Source: Synechococcaceae bacterium WB9_2_112
GTDB taxonomy: Bacteria > Cyanobacteriota > Cyanobacteriia > PCC-6307 > Cyanobiaceae
Direction of reading: 5' to 3'
Assembly (NCBI GenBank): GCA_010027605.1
Contig: RGUW01000003.1
Location: 1-54,059 of the forward strand
Length of the DNA stretch: 54,059 bases
Shown here: piece by piece, positions 8,626 to 18,368 of the stretch
Layout: every line of letters begins with the position of its first letter
How positions within the stretch are numbered: the stretch's first letter is position 1
Notes under the pieces: model-generated
The model's input: the letters and a program-made list of their open reading frames with translations, nothing else
The model's database searches: none
Told to the model about the DNA's origin: nothing
Made by a program: the position numbers and the translations under genes

Positions 8626-10155
8626 ATGATCATCGACGACCGCCACTACGACGTCATCGTGATTGGCAGCGGCGCCGCCGGTGCCACCGTTGCCGCCAGC
8701 CTGGGGCAGAAAGGGCACAGCGTGCTGCTGCTCGAGCGCGGCGGCCCCATGCCCCTTGCCGACCAGAACGTCGCCGATGTGGAGCTGTTCCGCAAGGATC
8801 GCTATCACCCCAAGGAGCAGTGGTTCGGTACTGATGGTGATCCCTTCTCCCCCCAGGCGATCTATGCCTTCGGAGGCAACACGAAGATCTGGGGGGGCGT
8901 GCTCGAGCGCATGCGCGAGCGCGAGTTCGAGGGTCTGCATCTGCAGGAGGGGGCAGCACCGGCCTGGGGCCTGAACTACGCCGATCTGGAGCCCTGGTAC
9001 GAACAGGCCGAGAGCCTGTACCGGGTGCACGGTCGGGCCGGCAGTGATCCCACCGAACCCCGACGCAAGGCTGATTACGCCCAGCCTCCCCGATCGGTGG
9101 AGCCGTTTCTGGAGGAGTTGCGCCAGGGGCTGGAGCGCCATGGCGTGACGCCCTACCCGCTGCCGCTCAGCTGGTCGGATTCACCGATCGATCCCAGCGG
9201 CGATGCCGAACTGTTCGGTGTCGATCCGGCCCGTCAGTTTACCTCGGTGACCGTGCGAGGCGGCGCCGAAGTCACCCAGTTGCATGTCAACCCCAGGGGT
9301 CGTGAGGTCAAGGGGGTGCAGGCCCGGATCGATGGTCAGAGCTGGTTGTTCACTGCGCATCAGGTGGTGCTTGCAGCCGGTGCCATCAATACCGCGGCGA
9401 TCCTGCTGCGTTCTGCCAATGATCGACACCCCCGCGGTCTGGCCAATGGCTCCGATCAGGTGGGCCGCAACCTCATGAAGCTGCAACAGACGTCGATTCT
9501 GCAGCTGGCCGCGGTGTCCAACTCGGGCCGCTATGGCCGTTCGTTCGGGATCACCGATTTTCTCTGGGGCGACAGCAACGTCTCTTTTCCCCTCGGTGCC
9601 ATCGCCAATGGCGGCGGTGTCCTGCAGGACGCTCTGTTTGCCGAGTCACCCCCTGTGCTGTCGCTGGTGACCCGTCTGCTGCCTGACTTCGGCCTTGAGC
9701 AGCTGGCCTCCCGTTCGATCACCTGGTGGGCATCGAGCCCGGTGCTTCCCCAGCCCCACAACCGCATCAGCCTGAGGGGCGATCGCCTCCAGATCAACTA
9801 CGTCCCCAACAACCGCGAAGCGCACGACCGTCTCGTTTATCGCTGGATCGACGTGCTCAAGGCCGTGGAGGCCGATCCCCAGATCCAGGTGGTCAAGGCC
9901 GCGCCCACCCATCCGCGCGGCGAGGCACCGCTCTCGGCCATGGGCTATGCCTGCGGTACCTGTCGCATGGGCGATAACCCTGCCACGTCGGTGGTTGATC
10001 TGCAGGGCCGCAGCCATGAGCTGAGCAACCTCACCATTGCCGATGCGAGCATCTTTCCGGCGTGCCCGATGATGGGCTTCGGACTGACCATCATCGCCAA
10101 CGCCCTGAGGGTTGCCGAATCGGTCTCCTCGACGTTGTCATCGAGGGTGCCATGA
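8626..10155 (+). CDS. GMC family oxidoreductase (copy 1)
   Basis: A 509-residue flavoprotein of the glucose-methanol-choline oxidoreductase family. It has an N-terminal FAD Rossmann motif (VIGSGAAGATVAASL then LLLERGG), a GGNTKIWGG loop, a mid-domain AAGAINTAAILL and a C-terminal family block ending PMMGFGLTIIANALRVAES. These enzymes oxidise alcohols or sugars at FAD; the substrate cannot be read from sequence. It lies directly downstream of ctaE and overlaps the glucosidase start (ATGA), so electron transfer from sugar oxidation into the quinol oxidase is conceivable (inference only). It shares several motifs with the second GMC gene, including HPRGLANGSDQVGRN. Confidence 0.88.
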   Translation: MIIDDRHYDVIVIGSGAAGATVAASLGQKGHSVLLLERGGPMPLADQNVADVELFRKDRYHPKEQWFGTDGDPFSPQAIYAFGGNTKIWGGVLERMREREFEGLHLQEGAAPAWGLNYADLEPWYEQAESLYRVHGRAGSDPTEPRRKADYAQPPRSVEPFLEELRQGLERHGVTPYPLPLSWSDSPIDPSGDAELFGVDPARQFTSVTVRGGAEVTQLHVNPRGREVKGVQARIDGQSWLFTAHQVVLAAGAINTAAILLRSANDRHPRGLANGSDQVGRNLMKLQQTSILQLAAVSNSGRYGRSFGITDFLWGDSNVSFPLGAIANGGGVLQDALFAESPPVLSLVTRLLPDFGLEQLASRSITWWASSPVLPQPHNRISLRGDRLQINYVPNNREAHDRLVYRWIDVLKAVEADPQIQVVKAAPTHPRGEAPLSAMGYACGTCRMGDNPATSVVDLQGRSHELSNLTIADASIFPACPMMGFGLTIIANALRVAESVSSTLSSRVP

Positions 10156-12848
10156 CGGCAAGCCCCGGGCCCTCGCCCGCGCCACCTGAGCAGGCGGCCC
10201 TGCCTTCTGAGCTCAGGCGTATCGCCGAGCGGGATTTCGGCCATCAGGACTGGGCTCTCTGGGGCAGCTATCTGCCCGAACGGCAGTGGGGCACGGTTCG
10301 TGAGGACTACTCGGCCGATGGAGATGCCTGGCGCTCCTTCCCCCATGACCATGCCCGTTCCAGGGCTTACCGCTGGGGAGAGGATGGCCTGCTCGGCATC
10401 TGCGATGCGGAGTGCCGACTCTGTTTTTCTCTGGCGATGTGGAACGGCCAGGATCCGATCCTCAAGGAGCGTCCCTTCGGTCTGGGCAATCCTGAGGGTA
10501 ATCATGGCGAGGACATCAAGGACTATTACTTCCATCTCGCGAACACCCCCACCCACAGCTTCATGCGTGGGTTGTACAAGTACCCACAGGCAGAGTTTCC
10601 ATACCAGCACCTTGTCAATGCAAACGGCTCCCGTGGTCGCGACCAGCCCGAGTACGAACTGGTGGATACGGGAATCTTTGATCAGGGCCGTTATTTCGAT
10701 GTCTTCATCGAATACGCCAAGGCCTCACCCACAGACCTGCTGATCCGCATTCGTGCTGTTAACCGTGGTCCTGATCCTGCACCGCTGACGCTGCTGCCGA
10801 CCCTGTGGCTGCGCAACACCTGGAGCTGGGGCTATCCCGATGAGTCGAAGCTGCCCATGCAGCTTGATGGAGATCGCTTGGTCACCGCCGATCTGCCCCA
10901 TCTGGGTTGCTACAGCCTCAGTTGCGATGAGACCGGCAGTTGGTTGTTCACCGACAACGAGACCAACCATGAGCGCCTCTATGGCCAACCCAATCCCACG
11001 AACTATCAAAAAGATGGCTTTCACCGTTATCTGATTCACGGCGAACAGGGAGCCATCAATCCAGCCCGGAGCGGTACCAAGGCGGCTCGCCAGCTGCAGC
11101 GAACGATCGCCCCCGGAGAGGAGTGGGTCGTCAAGCTGCGACTCTGCAGCAGGGACCTGGAGTCGCTATCTGCGTTTGGAGATGACTTTGACGCCGTGTT
11201 TGCACAGCGTGAGGCGGAGTGGAGCGCATCACTGCACCACATGGTGCCCAACCTCTCGGACGACGACCGTCTGATTCACAGTTCGGCGATCGCAGGCCTG
11301 TTGTGGTGCAAGAAGTACTACGGCTGGAGTGTGCTGCGCTGGCTCGAAGGGGATCTGACCCAGCCCCAGCCTCCGGCCAATCGCTGGCACACCGAAACCG
11401 CTCGATGGAGCCGGCTGCATGCCCATGACATCATCTCCATGCCCGATGCATGGGAATACCCCTATTTCTGCCAGTGGGACCTGATGTTCCACTCGGTCGC
11501 CTTTGCGATCATTGACCCCCAGACCGCCAAAGAGCAGTGCATGCTGCTGCGGTCGCCCCATTACACGGCTCCCAACGCCCAGACCCCGGCCTACGAATGG
11601 GCGCTGTCGGATCCCAACCCCCCGATCGGTGCCTGGGCAGCCCTGCGGGTGTTTCAGATCGAGCGCAAGCACTATGGGCGTTCCGATCACGGTTTTCTGC
11701 GTTCCGTGCTGCGCAAATTGCTTCTCGAGTACGGATGGTGGGCCAACCGCAACGATCGCTCTGGTGACAACGTCTTTGAAGGAGGGTTTCTCGGTCTCGA
11801 CAACATCGCCATCTTCGATCGCCGTTTTCCGCTCGCCGATGGCAGTCGCATCGAGCAATGCGACGGCACCGCCTGGATGGCGTCACTGAGCCTCAACCTG
11901 CTCGCCATTGCGGTTGAACTGAGCAGTGAGCAGGCCGAGTATCGCGATCTGTGTGAGCGGTTTGTGCACGACTTCGTGCAGCTGGCTATCACCATCAACC
12001 ATCCGGGACAGCGCGGCTATCTCAACTGGGACGAGCAGGACGGCTTCTACTACGACGTGATCAAGCGGCCGGATGGCAGCACCGATTATCTCCGCACCCG
12101 TTCACTCACAGGCCTGATTCCCCTGCTGGCGGTGGCCAGCTTTGATGTCGAGACAGTGACACGACTTCCCGAACTTGATGTGCTCAAGAGCATGAGCTGG
12201 TTTGTGCATGAGCGCACCACACCCACCTGGTTGGCTGCCAATCTCGGCCAGTGGCGCAACGACCGCATTCTGTTCACCCTGGTGCCTGAAGATCGACTGC
12301 GCCGCATCTGTGAACGTCTGTTCGATGAGGACGAGTTTCTTTCGCCCTATGGGATCCGTGCTTTGTCAAAGGTTTATGAGCAGCAGCCCTACCAGTTCAC
12401 CGAGGGTGGTGATCATGAGGTGCTCGCCTACAGCCCTGGTGACAGCCCTGTGGCGATGTTCGGCGGCAATTCAAACTGGCGCGGACCGATCTGGATTCCA
12501 GCCAATTTCCTGCTGATTGAGTCGTTGCAGAAATTCGCCCACTATTACGGTGACAGTTTCAAGGTGGAATTTCCCGCCCGCTCGGGCAACTGCTTCAATC
12601 TCTGGGAAGTGTCGCTGCAGCTCGAGCATCGGCTGGCCAACCTGTTCCGGCGTGACGCATCTGGCCGCAGGCCCTTCAACGGTGATGTCGAGCTGTTCCA
12701 GAACGATCCCCACTGGCGTGATCTGATCCTGTTCAACGAGTATTTCCACGGTGACAATGGTCGGGGCATCGGCGCCTCCCATCAGACGGGCTGGACCGCC
12801 ATGGTGGCCAAGATGATCAATCAGCTCAGTTGCTATCCGACGGGATAG
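10152..12848 (+). CDS. GH63 / MGH1-like glucosidase
   Basis: An 898-residue protein with a C-terminal (alpha/alpha)6 barrel of the MGH1/GH63 type: WDLMFHSVAF, EWALSDPNPPIGAWA, GGNSNWRGPIWIPANFLLIESL and HQTGWTAMVAKMI are visible. Such enzymes cleave glucose or mannose from small glycosides such as glucosylglycerate; the exact substrate is not predictable here. The start is set at ATG 10152, overlapping the GMC stop, rather than the upstream ORF start, which only reads through the GMC C-terminus. No signal peptide is seen, so it is probably cytoplasmic. GMC genes flank it on both sides. Confidence 0.82.
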   Translation: MTASPGPSPAPPEQAALPSELRRIAERDFGHQDWALWGSYLPERQWGTVREDYSADGDAWRSFPHDHARSRAYRWGEDGLLGICDAECRLCFSLAMWNGQDPILKERPFGLGNPEGNHGEDIKDYYFHLANTPTHSFMRGLYKYPQAEFPYQHLVNANGSRGRDQPEYELVDTGIFDQGRYFDVFIEYAKASPTDLLIRIRAVNRGPDPAPLTLLPTLWLRNTWSWGYPDESKLPMQLDGDRLVTADLPHLGCYSLSCDETGSWLFTDNETNHERLYGQPNPTNYQKDGFHRYLIHGEQGAINPARSGTKAARQLQRTIAPGEEWVVKLRLCSRDLESLSAFGDDFDAVFAQREAEWSASLHHMVPNLSDDDRLIHSSAIAGLLWCKKYYGWSVLRWLEGDLTQPQPPANRWHTETARWSRLHAHDIISMPDAWEYPYFCQWDLMFHSVAFAIIDPQTAKEQCMLLRSPHYTAPNAQTPAYEWALSDPNPPIGAWAALRVFQIERKHYGRSDHGFLRSVLRKLLLEYGWWANRNDRSGDNVFEGGFLGLDNIAIFDRRFPLADGSRIEQCDGTAWMASLSLNLLAIAVELSSEQAEYRDLCERFVHDFVQLAITINHPGQRGYLNWDEQDGFYYDVIKRPDGSTDYLRTRSLTGLIPLLAVASFDVETVTRLPELDVLKSMSWFVHERTTPTWLAANLGQWRNDRILFTLVPEDRLRRICERLFDEDEFLSPYGIRALSKVYEQQPYQFTEGGDHEVLAYSPGDSPVAMFGGNSNWRGPIWIPANFLLIESLQKFAHYYGDSFKVEFPARSGNCFNLWEVSLQLEHRLANLFRRDASGRRPFNGDVELFQNDPHWRDLILFNEYFHGDNGRGIGASHQTGWTAMVAKMINQLSCYPTG

Positions 12849-12878
12849 CTCAGCCCCCCCTATTGCTTCCCAAGCGTC

Positions 12879-14504
12879 ATGCAGGAACTCAGCGGCCCGT
12901 CCTGGACCTCCTCACCCCTGCCACGGGCCGAACAGCTGCAGGTCAGCGACGGTGAGCACTTTGATGTGGTGATCATCGGTAGTGGTGCCGGTGGCGGCAC
13001 CCTGGCGCGGGTGCTGGCGCCCACCGGTCTCAGGATTCTGGTGATCGAGCGTGGTGATTGGCTCCCTCAGGAGCCTGAGAACTGGGATGCCGATGCGGTG
13101 TTCCAGCAGGGCCGCTACCTCTCCAAGGACACCTGGACCGACAAGCATGGCAAGCCGTTCCAACCCGGAAGCCATTACTTCGTTGGGGGGGCAACCAAGA
13201 TGTATGGGGCCCATCACTTCAGGCTGCGGGCACGCGATTTCGAGGAGCTTGTCCATGTCGATGGCATCTCTCCGGCCTGGCCCTTGCGCTACAGCGACTT
13301 CGAGCCCTGGTATCAGAAGGCCGAGGAGCTTTACCACGTGCATGGTCTGCGGGGTGAGGATCCGACCGAGCCTCCGGCCAGCGGCCCCTACCCCCATGCG
13401 CCGATCTCCCACGAACCACGGATCGCCAAGCTCGCCGACGATCTGCGCTCTGCGGGTCTCCATCCCTTCCACGCCCCCAGCGGGGTCATGCTGGATGAGG
13501 CCAACATGCCGTTCAGTCGCTGCCGCCGCTGCAACAGCTGTGATGGATTCCCTTGTCTGGTGCATGCCAAGAGCGATGCCGAGGTGATCGGCATCAGGCC
13601 GGCCCTGGGCTCCCACAACGTCACGTTGCTGACCCGCGCCGAGGTGAGGCGTCTGGAGACCGATGCCTCGGGCCGCAGTGTCAAGGCCGTGCAGCTGCTG
13701 CACAACGGTGCGCCCATGCGGGTCAGCGGTGATCTGGTGGTGGTGAGCTGCGGCGCCGCCAACAGTGCCCGCCTGCTGCTGATGTCGGCCAACGACAAGC
13801 ACCCCCGCGGTCTGGCCAATGGCAGCGACCAGGTCGGCCGCAACTACATGTTCCACAACAGCAAGGCGGCCGTAGCCCTGTCGCACGAGCCCAACCCGAC
13901 CGTCTTCCAGAAGACGATCTCCGTCAATGACTGGTACTTCGGGGATGCCGACTTCGACTACCCGATGGGCAACATTCAGATGACCGGCAAAACCCGCGGG
14001 GCGATCATGAAGGGTTATGCCCCGCTGGAAACCTTCTTCATGCCCAACTGGTCGATGGACAAGATCGCCGAGCATGCCCTCGACTTCTGGGTTTCGACAG
14101 AGGATCTCCCCAGCCCCGACAACCGCGTCACGATCACCCCTGACGGTGCGATCAATCTGGCCTACACCCCCAACAACCAGGCAGCCGCGGATCAACTCTG
14201 GAGTCGACTGCAGAGCCTGCTCGATCGGCTCTATCTCAAGGATCACCTGGTGGAGCGACAGGTCTATGTCAAGAACACCATGGGCATCGCCGCTGTCGGC
14301 CATCAGGCCGGCACCTGCCGCTTCGGCACCGATCCAGCCACGTCGGTGCTCGATGTGAACTGCAAGGCTCACGAGCTCGACAATCTGTATGTCGTCGATA
14401 CGAGCTTCTTCCCCAGCATCGGTGCGGTGAATCCATCGCTCACGGCGATTGCCAACGCCATCCGCGTCGGCCATCACCTCAGGGAGCGTCTGGGCGCCCG
14501 CTGA
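12879..14504 (+). CDS. GMC family oxidoreductase (copy 2)
   Basis: A 541-residue GMC-type FAD enzyme. It shows the FAD motif IIGSGAGGGTLARVL with VIERGD, a GGATKMYGAHHFRLR loop, a cysteine cluster FSRCRRCNSCDGFPC near residues 210-225 that is absent from copy 1, GHQAGTCRFGTDPATSVLD, and the C-terminal VDTSFFPSIGAVNPSLTAIANAIRV. The Cys-rich insert could bind a metal or form disulfides. It lies 30 bases after the glucosidase and is probably in the same transcription unit. The substrate is unknown; sugars, polyols or alcohols are the usual range for the family. Confidence 0.88.
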   Translation: MQELSGPSWTSSPLPRAEQLQVSDGEHFDVVIIGSGAGGGTLARVLAPTGLRILVIERGDWLPQEPENWDADAVFQQGRYLSKDTWTDKHGKPFQPGSHYFVGGATKMYGAHHFRLRARDFEELVHVDGISPAWPLRYSDFEPWYQKAEELYHVHGLRGEDPTEPPASGPYPHAPISHEPRIAKLADDLRSAGLHPFHAPSGVMLDEANMPFSRCRRCNSCDGFPCLVHAKSDAEVIGIRPALGSHNVTLLTRAEVRRLETDASGRSVKAVQLLHNGAPMRVSGDLVVVSCGAANSARLLLMSANDKHPRGLANGSDQVGRNYMFHNSKAAVALSHEPNPTVFQKTISVNDWYFGDADFDYPMGNIQMTGKTRGAIMKGYAPLETFFMPNWSMDKIAEHALDFWVSTEDLPSPDNRVTITPDGAINLAYTPNNQAAADQLWSRLQSLLDRLYLKDHLVERQVYVKNTMGIAAVGHQAGTCRFGTDPATSVLDVNCKAHELDNLYVVDTSFFPSIGAVNPSLTAIANAIRVGHHLRERLGAR

Positions 14505-14537
14505 GTCAACACGGCTGGAATCAGGAGCTGTCCAAGC

Positions 14538-16001
14538 TTGGAACCCCTGCAGGAACCGCTGGCGCTCGGGGCTGACTGGCATGAGCCGTTGCCCCTGATC
14601 GGCCTCGATGAGGCGCTTGAAAACACCTTGCTCCACGCCGGCATCAGCCGCGAGACCCTGCTGGGTCGACTGCTGGCTGATCTTGGCCAGCCGCGGCTGC
14701 AGCCGCTGTTGTGGGTGCTGCCGCGTCGCTGGCGCCTGGCCCCGGCGGATCTGCCGCCTCGGCTGCAGGGTCTCAGTGCGGTGTTGCAGCAGGGCCTGAT
14801 CAGCCCGGTGGTGCTGGCGGCCCTGGTCGATGATCTGGCCCATCTGTGGCCGCCGCAACAGGGCGCTCAACCCACGGCTGTGGACCGCCTGAAGCGTGAG
14901 GCAGTGGTCTGGCAGAACCGCACCCTGCCCCTGCCCACCACCCTCGAGAGCCTGTGGGCCACGTCGGCCGTGCAGCCTGCTGCCACCGCGCAGGCTGCCC
15001 CTGTTGATGACGCCTCAACCGCGCGCTGGAGACATCTGCGTCAGGGTCTGCGCTGGACCAACGTGGGACTGGCCTTCAGCCAGTCCCTGGCTGAACGCTG
15101 CAGCAATGCCCAGCTGGCTCAGGTCTTCAACCGATTGGCGGCCAACGGTCTTGCCCAGGAGCCTTTCTGCTTCGAGGGATGCCGTGATGGGGCCTCGCTG
15201 TTGACGTGGTTTGTGGGTCGGGGCTGGCGCGTGTGCGCCCGTTTGCGCTGCAGCGTGGCCAGCTTCGGCTTCGGTGCGGCCCTTGAGCTCGAAGGCCAGC
15301 CTGTCAGACAGATCCCGCTGGCCCTGCCGATGCGCACTGGCCTGCTCAACGACCGTGGTCAGGAGGTGCTCTCGCTGTTGCCCCATACCGCTCTCGAGCT
15401 CGAGCTCAGTGATGGCGGCAGGACCTTTCGCCTGCAGTGGTTTCAGGGCACCACCGGCCTTTGCGGCTGGGACGCTCTCAACGATCTGCACCGCCCCTGG
15501 CAGAACGATCGCCAGAACGGAACCGTTCGCTACCTGGGCGAGCCGTTCAGCCCTGACCAGTGGCCCTCGCTATTGCACATGACCGAGCTGATCGCCGTGG
15601 TGCACAACCTCGAAGCGACTGATCAACATCTGCGCCTGGGCGGTTACGGCAGTCTTGGCTTCTGCATCGACAGCACCGCCTTGCTGCAACAGGCCCTCTG
15701 CGGTAGCTGTGACCTGTTCCCTTTGGTGCTGCCGGGGCTGTGGCGCGAAAGGCTGGAACAGCGGTGTGTGTCGCTGATCCATTCAGCCTCCCTGCCAGCA
15801 GGCGCCGCAGCGCTCAGCCATGCCTATCGCCAGGCTCTCCAGGCATTGCCCCTGGATTTTTCACACCACGGCGCCTCGGTCTCCGACGCCTGGCGGCGCC
15901 TGCAGGCATCCCTGCCATTGCACAGTCCGTTTGCCTTGATTCAGCAGCTGCACCAGCTGCAGCGTCCGCCTACGTCGTTGACACCGGCTCGTGACTGCTG
16001 A
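14538..16001 (+). CDS. Hypothetical protein, 487 aa
   Basis: I do not recognise this protein. It uses a TTG start at 14538 with AGGAG about ten bases upstream. It is Leu-, Gln- and Trp-rich with no transmembrane helix or signal peptide. The N-terminal 130 residues look helical; the middle (about residues 150-330) looks beta-rich with a CxxxC stretch (FCFEGC) and FQGTTGLCGWDALNDLHRPW. Further on are a conserved-looking MTELIAVVHNLEATDQHLRLGGYGSLGFCIDS and a CGSC. Base composition resembles its neighbours. Its 3' end overlaps the convergent hydrolase gene by 32 bases. It lies 33 bases after the GMC gene, so it may belong to the sugar-oxidation cluster. Confidence 0.65.
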   Translation: MEPLQEPLALGADWHEPLPLIGLDEALENTLLHAGISRETLLGRLLADLGQPRLQPLLWVLPRRWRLAPADLPPRLQGLSAVLQQGLISPVVLAALVDDLAHLWPPQQGAQPTAVDRLKREAVVWQNRTLPLPTTLESLWATSAVQPAATAQAAPVDDASTARWRHLRQGLRWTNVGLAFSQSLAERCSNAQLAQVFNRLAANGLAQEPFCFEGCRDGASLLTWFVGRGWRVCARLRCSVASFGFGAALELEGQPVRQIPLALPMRTGLLNDRGQEVLSLLPHTALELELSDGGRTFRLQWFQGTTGLCGWDALNDLHRPWQNDRQNGTVRYLGEPFSPDQWPSLLHMTELIAVVHNLEATDQHLRLGGYGSLGFCIDSTALLQQALCGSCDLFPLVLPGLWRERLEQRCVSLIHSASLPAGAAALSHAYRQALQALPLDFSHHGASVSDAWRRLQASLPLHSPFALIQQLHQLQRPPTSLTPARDC

Positions 16002-17079
16002 GTTGACTCACGATCGCTTGGATCACCGCCTCGCGATAGCGGTCTGCAAAGGGCCCGTTGCTGCCGTTGTGGTTCAGGCCAGTGATGTTCAGCCGCTGCA
16101 CCTGACCCCGGGCCACGGCGCGGTTCCAGTTGGACAGCGGCAGCAACGGTGAGCGCCCTGGGTAGGCAATGCGGCCAAAGGCGGCGACCGGGTCTCGACT
16201 GCCCACCACCATGGTGATCGCCCCCACCTGTTCCAGCAGCTGGTTGCCGCTGAACACCCCACAGCAGGTGATGATGCGCACCGGGCAGCGGCACAGACGA
16301 CGCAGATAGTCGGCCATCCCCATGGCCATTTCGCCGCCGCCGCTGTAACCCAGCAGCACCAACTCCACTGGCCCTCTGGTGTCGTCTGAGGGGGGGCAGA
16401 AACCCTGCTCAGCGAGCTTCTTGGCCACTTTCAGGGCCAGTTCATAATTGAGGATCGGGCCATAGCGGCGATCCGACGAGATCCCCACTTTGATCACGTT
16501 GTTGGCCTGCACCAGAAAGGAGCAGACAACGCTCACCAGGGTATTGGGATGGTGTTCCTGCAGGCTGAACAGACGACGCCAGAACCACTGGCTGCCCGTG
16601 TCATCGGCCAGACGTGACGGTGTCAGGGTGTAGGTCTCCAGTCCCTTGATCAGCTTCACGTCCACGGGCAGACGTTGCTCGAGAGCCTCAAGAAAGGCGG
16701 CCACCCGAGGTGGATGGTCCCGCTCACTCTGATGAATGCCGTCGAGATAGATCAGAAAGCAGGGGCTGCTGGACTCATCGGGGTCGTCGCCAAACAATTC
16801 GGCCGGTGGGGTGAGCCCCCCCAGCCAGCCATTCCAGAAGGCGAACTGACTGATCACCGAATAGACCCCGCTGATCGGAATCAGCAGCAGCACCAGCACC
16901 AGCAACGTCTGCAGCATGGTGGTCAGGTTCCGCCCCGAAAGCGTGGCCAGCAGACCAGGATCGGCGCGTCTGAAGACCAGCAGGGTGATGAGCCCGGTCA
17001 GCAGAACCAGCCAGAGCAACAGTTGGTGCAGCCTGCGCAGCCAACCCAGATGACTCCTGACCGCCAGCAGCGGCGCCAT
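15970..17079 (-). CDS. Membrane-anchored alpha/beta hydrolase-like protein
   Basis: A 369-residue protein. Two N-terminal hydrophobic segments (LLLWLVLLTGLITLLVF and TLLVLVLLLIPISGVYSVI) anchor it. A soluble domain follows with a nucleophile elbow GYSGGGEMAMGMADYL, a late VVGSRDPVAAF acid-turn region and a terminal GLNHNG that may supply the His. This suggests an esterase/lipase-like alpha/beta hydrolase acting at the membrane; the substrate is unknown. Its ATG overlaps the stop of the upstream membrane protein (ATGA), so the two are probably translated together and may form a complex. Confidence 0.7.
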   Translation of the reverse strand: MAPLLAVRSHLGWLRRLHQLLLWLVLLTGLITLLVFRRADPGLLATLSGRNLTTMLQTLLVLVLLLIPISGVYSVISQFAFWNGWLGGLTPPAELFGDDPDESSSPCFLIYLDGIHQSERDHPPRVAAFLEALEQRLPVDVKLIKGLETYTLTPSRLADDTGSQWFWRRLFSLQEHHPNTLVSVVCSFLVQANNVIKVGISSDRRYGPILNYELALKVAKKLAEQGFCPPSDDTRGPVELVLLGYSGGGEMAMGMADYLRRLCRCPVRIITCCGVFSGNQLLEQVGAITMVVGSRDPVAAFGRIAYPGRSPLLPLSNWNRAVARGQVQRLNITGLNHNGSNGPFADRYREAVIQAIVSQLSSHEPVSTT

Positions 17080-17621
17080 CAGACGGGTGACTCCGGGAGC
17101 AGTTCACTGGCCAGTCGTCGATAGCTGGCCTGCCACCCCTGATGGAAGAGGACCATCACCAGCAGCAGGGCCACGACGAATCCTGGAGTCGCCATCACCA
17201 GGGCCTGCTCATAGGGGAGGTCGAGTCGCGCATGCAGGAGCGTGACCACATTGAGGTGGATCAGAAACCAGATCACGGTGGCGATCAGATCACTGATGTA
17301 AGGCGCTGCCACAAAGCAGTAGAAGAGCCCTGGGATCAGTGCGGCTCCCAGCTTGTCGAGCAGTTCGCTTGGATGGACCACGGCACCGGTCAGAGCCTTG
17401 ATCATCAGGATGTTGAACAGGATCCCCAGCAGCAGGGCCAGCGCGAGCACCAGGCCATCAAGCACCAGTTGAACAGCGATCTGGCGGGGAGTCAGTCGGT
17501 TGGCCACCAGGGAAAACAGATGGGAGAGCGACATCGACAGCCCCACCAGCACGGCCAGTCCCAGTCCCACATCGGCCTGCATCAGCCAGACAGCCAGCCT
17601 GCCAAGGACCTCGGGGATCAT
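17079..17621 (-). CDS. Small polytopic membrane protein (Yip1-like topology)
   Basis: A 180-residue protein with about five hydrophobic helices (LAVLVGLSMSLSHLFSLVA, LVLALALLLGILFNILMI, LIPGLFYCFVAAPYISDL and others), similar in topology to Yip1-domain proteins, though I cannot assign a family firmly. The start is set at ATG 17621 because it overlaps the upstream DUF6629 stop (ATGA); the longer ORF adds a polar stretch that reads through that gene. It is coupled to the downstream membrane hydrolase by another 4-base overlap. Confidence 0.65.
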   Translation of the reverse strand: MIPEVLGRLAVWLMQADVGLGLAVLVGLSMSLSHLFSLVANRLTPRQIAVQLVLDGLVLALALLLGILFNILMIKALTGAVVHPSELLDKLGAALIPGLFYCFVAAPYISDLIATVIWFLIHLNVVTLLHARLDLPYEQALVMATPGFVVALLLVMVLFHQGWQASYRRLASELLPESPV

Positions 17622-18319
17622 GAGGCCTGGCGGTTGAGGCGTGGCCGGTTGACGATCCAGAGAACAAGGATCGACAGCACGGCGCAGTAGAAGCACCAGA
17701 CCGAGTTGAAGGTCTTGCTGTAGGTGAACCAGGTCAGGAAGATCGAGACAAAGATCAGTATTCCGAACAGCTTGACGGCTTTGTCCTTGAGAGCGACAAG
17801 GGGCAGCACGATGAAGCCCCAGTAGACCAGCTCACCGACGGGTTCGGTGTTGACGAAGTTGTGCCAGACGCTGTGCAGGTTGCTGATGTCATAGAGCAGG
17901 CGGCCTGTGCTGTGCACCGCAGGCTGCACCGCTGGAGGGTTGAACAGCACGGGCAGATAGAACCCGATCCCCAGCACTGTTGCGACGATGGCCACCCACT
18001 TGAATCGGTTGAGCACAGTCGTGCTCTCACTCCCCCGGGCGATCGACCAGGCACTCCAGGGAATCCAGATCATCCAGAAGCAATAGGCGAAGAACAGAAA
18101 TCCCAGTGAGGCCAGGCTGGTGAGGGGTTCGACCTTGCCGTTGTCGATCCCGGTCCAGACCAGACCTTCGGTGAACTGCTGCACCCCGAAGAAGAACGGG
18201 GTCAGCGCCAGGGGCACGTAGTTCTTCTGGTCAGTGGTTTTGGCGATATGGGTCGCATAGAGCCCCAGAGGCATCAGAACAGCCGAAGCGGTGAAGCTGG
18301 CTGAAGCGGAAAAACACAT
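17618..18319 (-). CDS. DUF6629 family membrane protein
   Basis: A 233-residue protein beginning MCFSASASFTASAVLMPLG, the hallmark N-terminus of the DUF6629 family, with about seven hydrophobic helices and FFFGVQQFTEGLVW. Function is unknown. It heads a three-gene coupled run with the small membrane protein and the hydrolase. The 105-base gap upstream contains an inverted repeat. Confidence 0.75.
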   Translation of the reverse strand: MCFSASASFTASAVLMPLGLYATHIAKTTDQKNYVPLALTPFFFGVQQFTEGLVWTGIDNGKVEPLTSLASLGFLFFAYCFWMIWIPWSAWSIARGSESTTVLNRFKWVAIVATVLGIGFYLPVLFNPPAVQPAVHSTGRLLYDISNLHSVWHNFVNTEPVGELVYWGFIVLPLVALKDKAVKLFGILIFVSIFLTWFTYSKTFNSVWCFYCAVLSILVLWIVNRPRLNRQAS

Positions 18320-18368
18320 GTCAGGTTGCAGCCGTGCACTGCTTCCATGCTGCGTCGTGGAAATTGCG

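Noticed and set aside
5519-9141. Long minus-strand ORFs (5519-6802, 6845-8044, 7939-9141) opposite the oxidase genes
   Set aside because: Antisense shadows of ctaC, ctaD and ctaE/GMC; His/Gly/Gln-rich, no recognisable domain.
12912-14870. 652-aa minus-strand ORF opposite GMC copy 2
   Set aside because: Repetitive G/H/R/Q composition and complete overlap with a GMC oxidoreductase whose motifs are intact.
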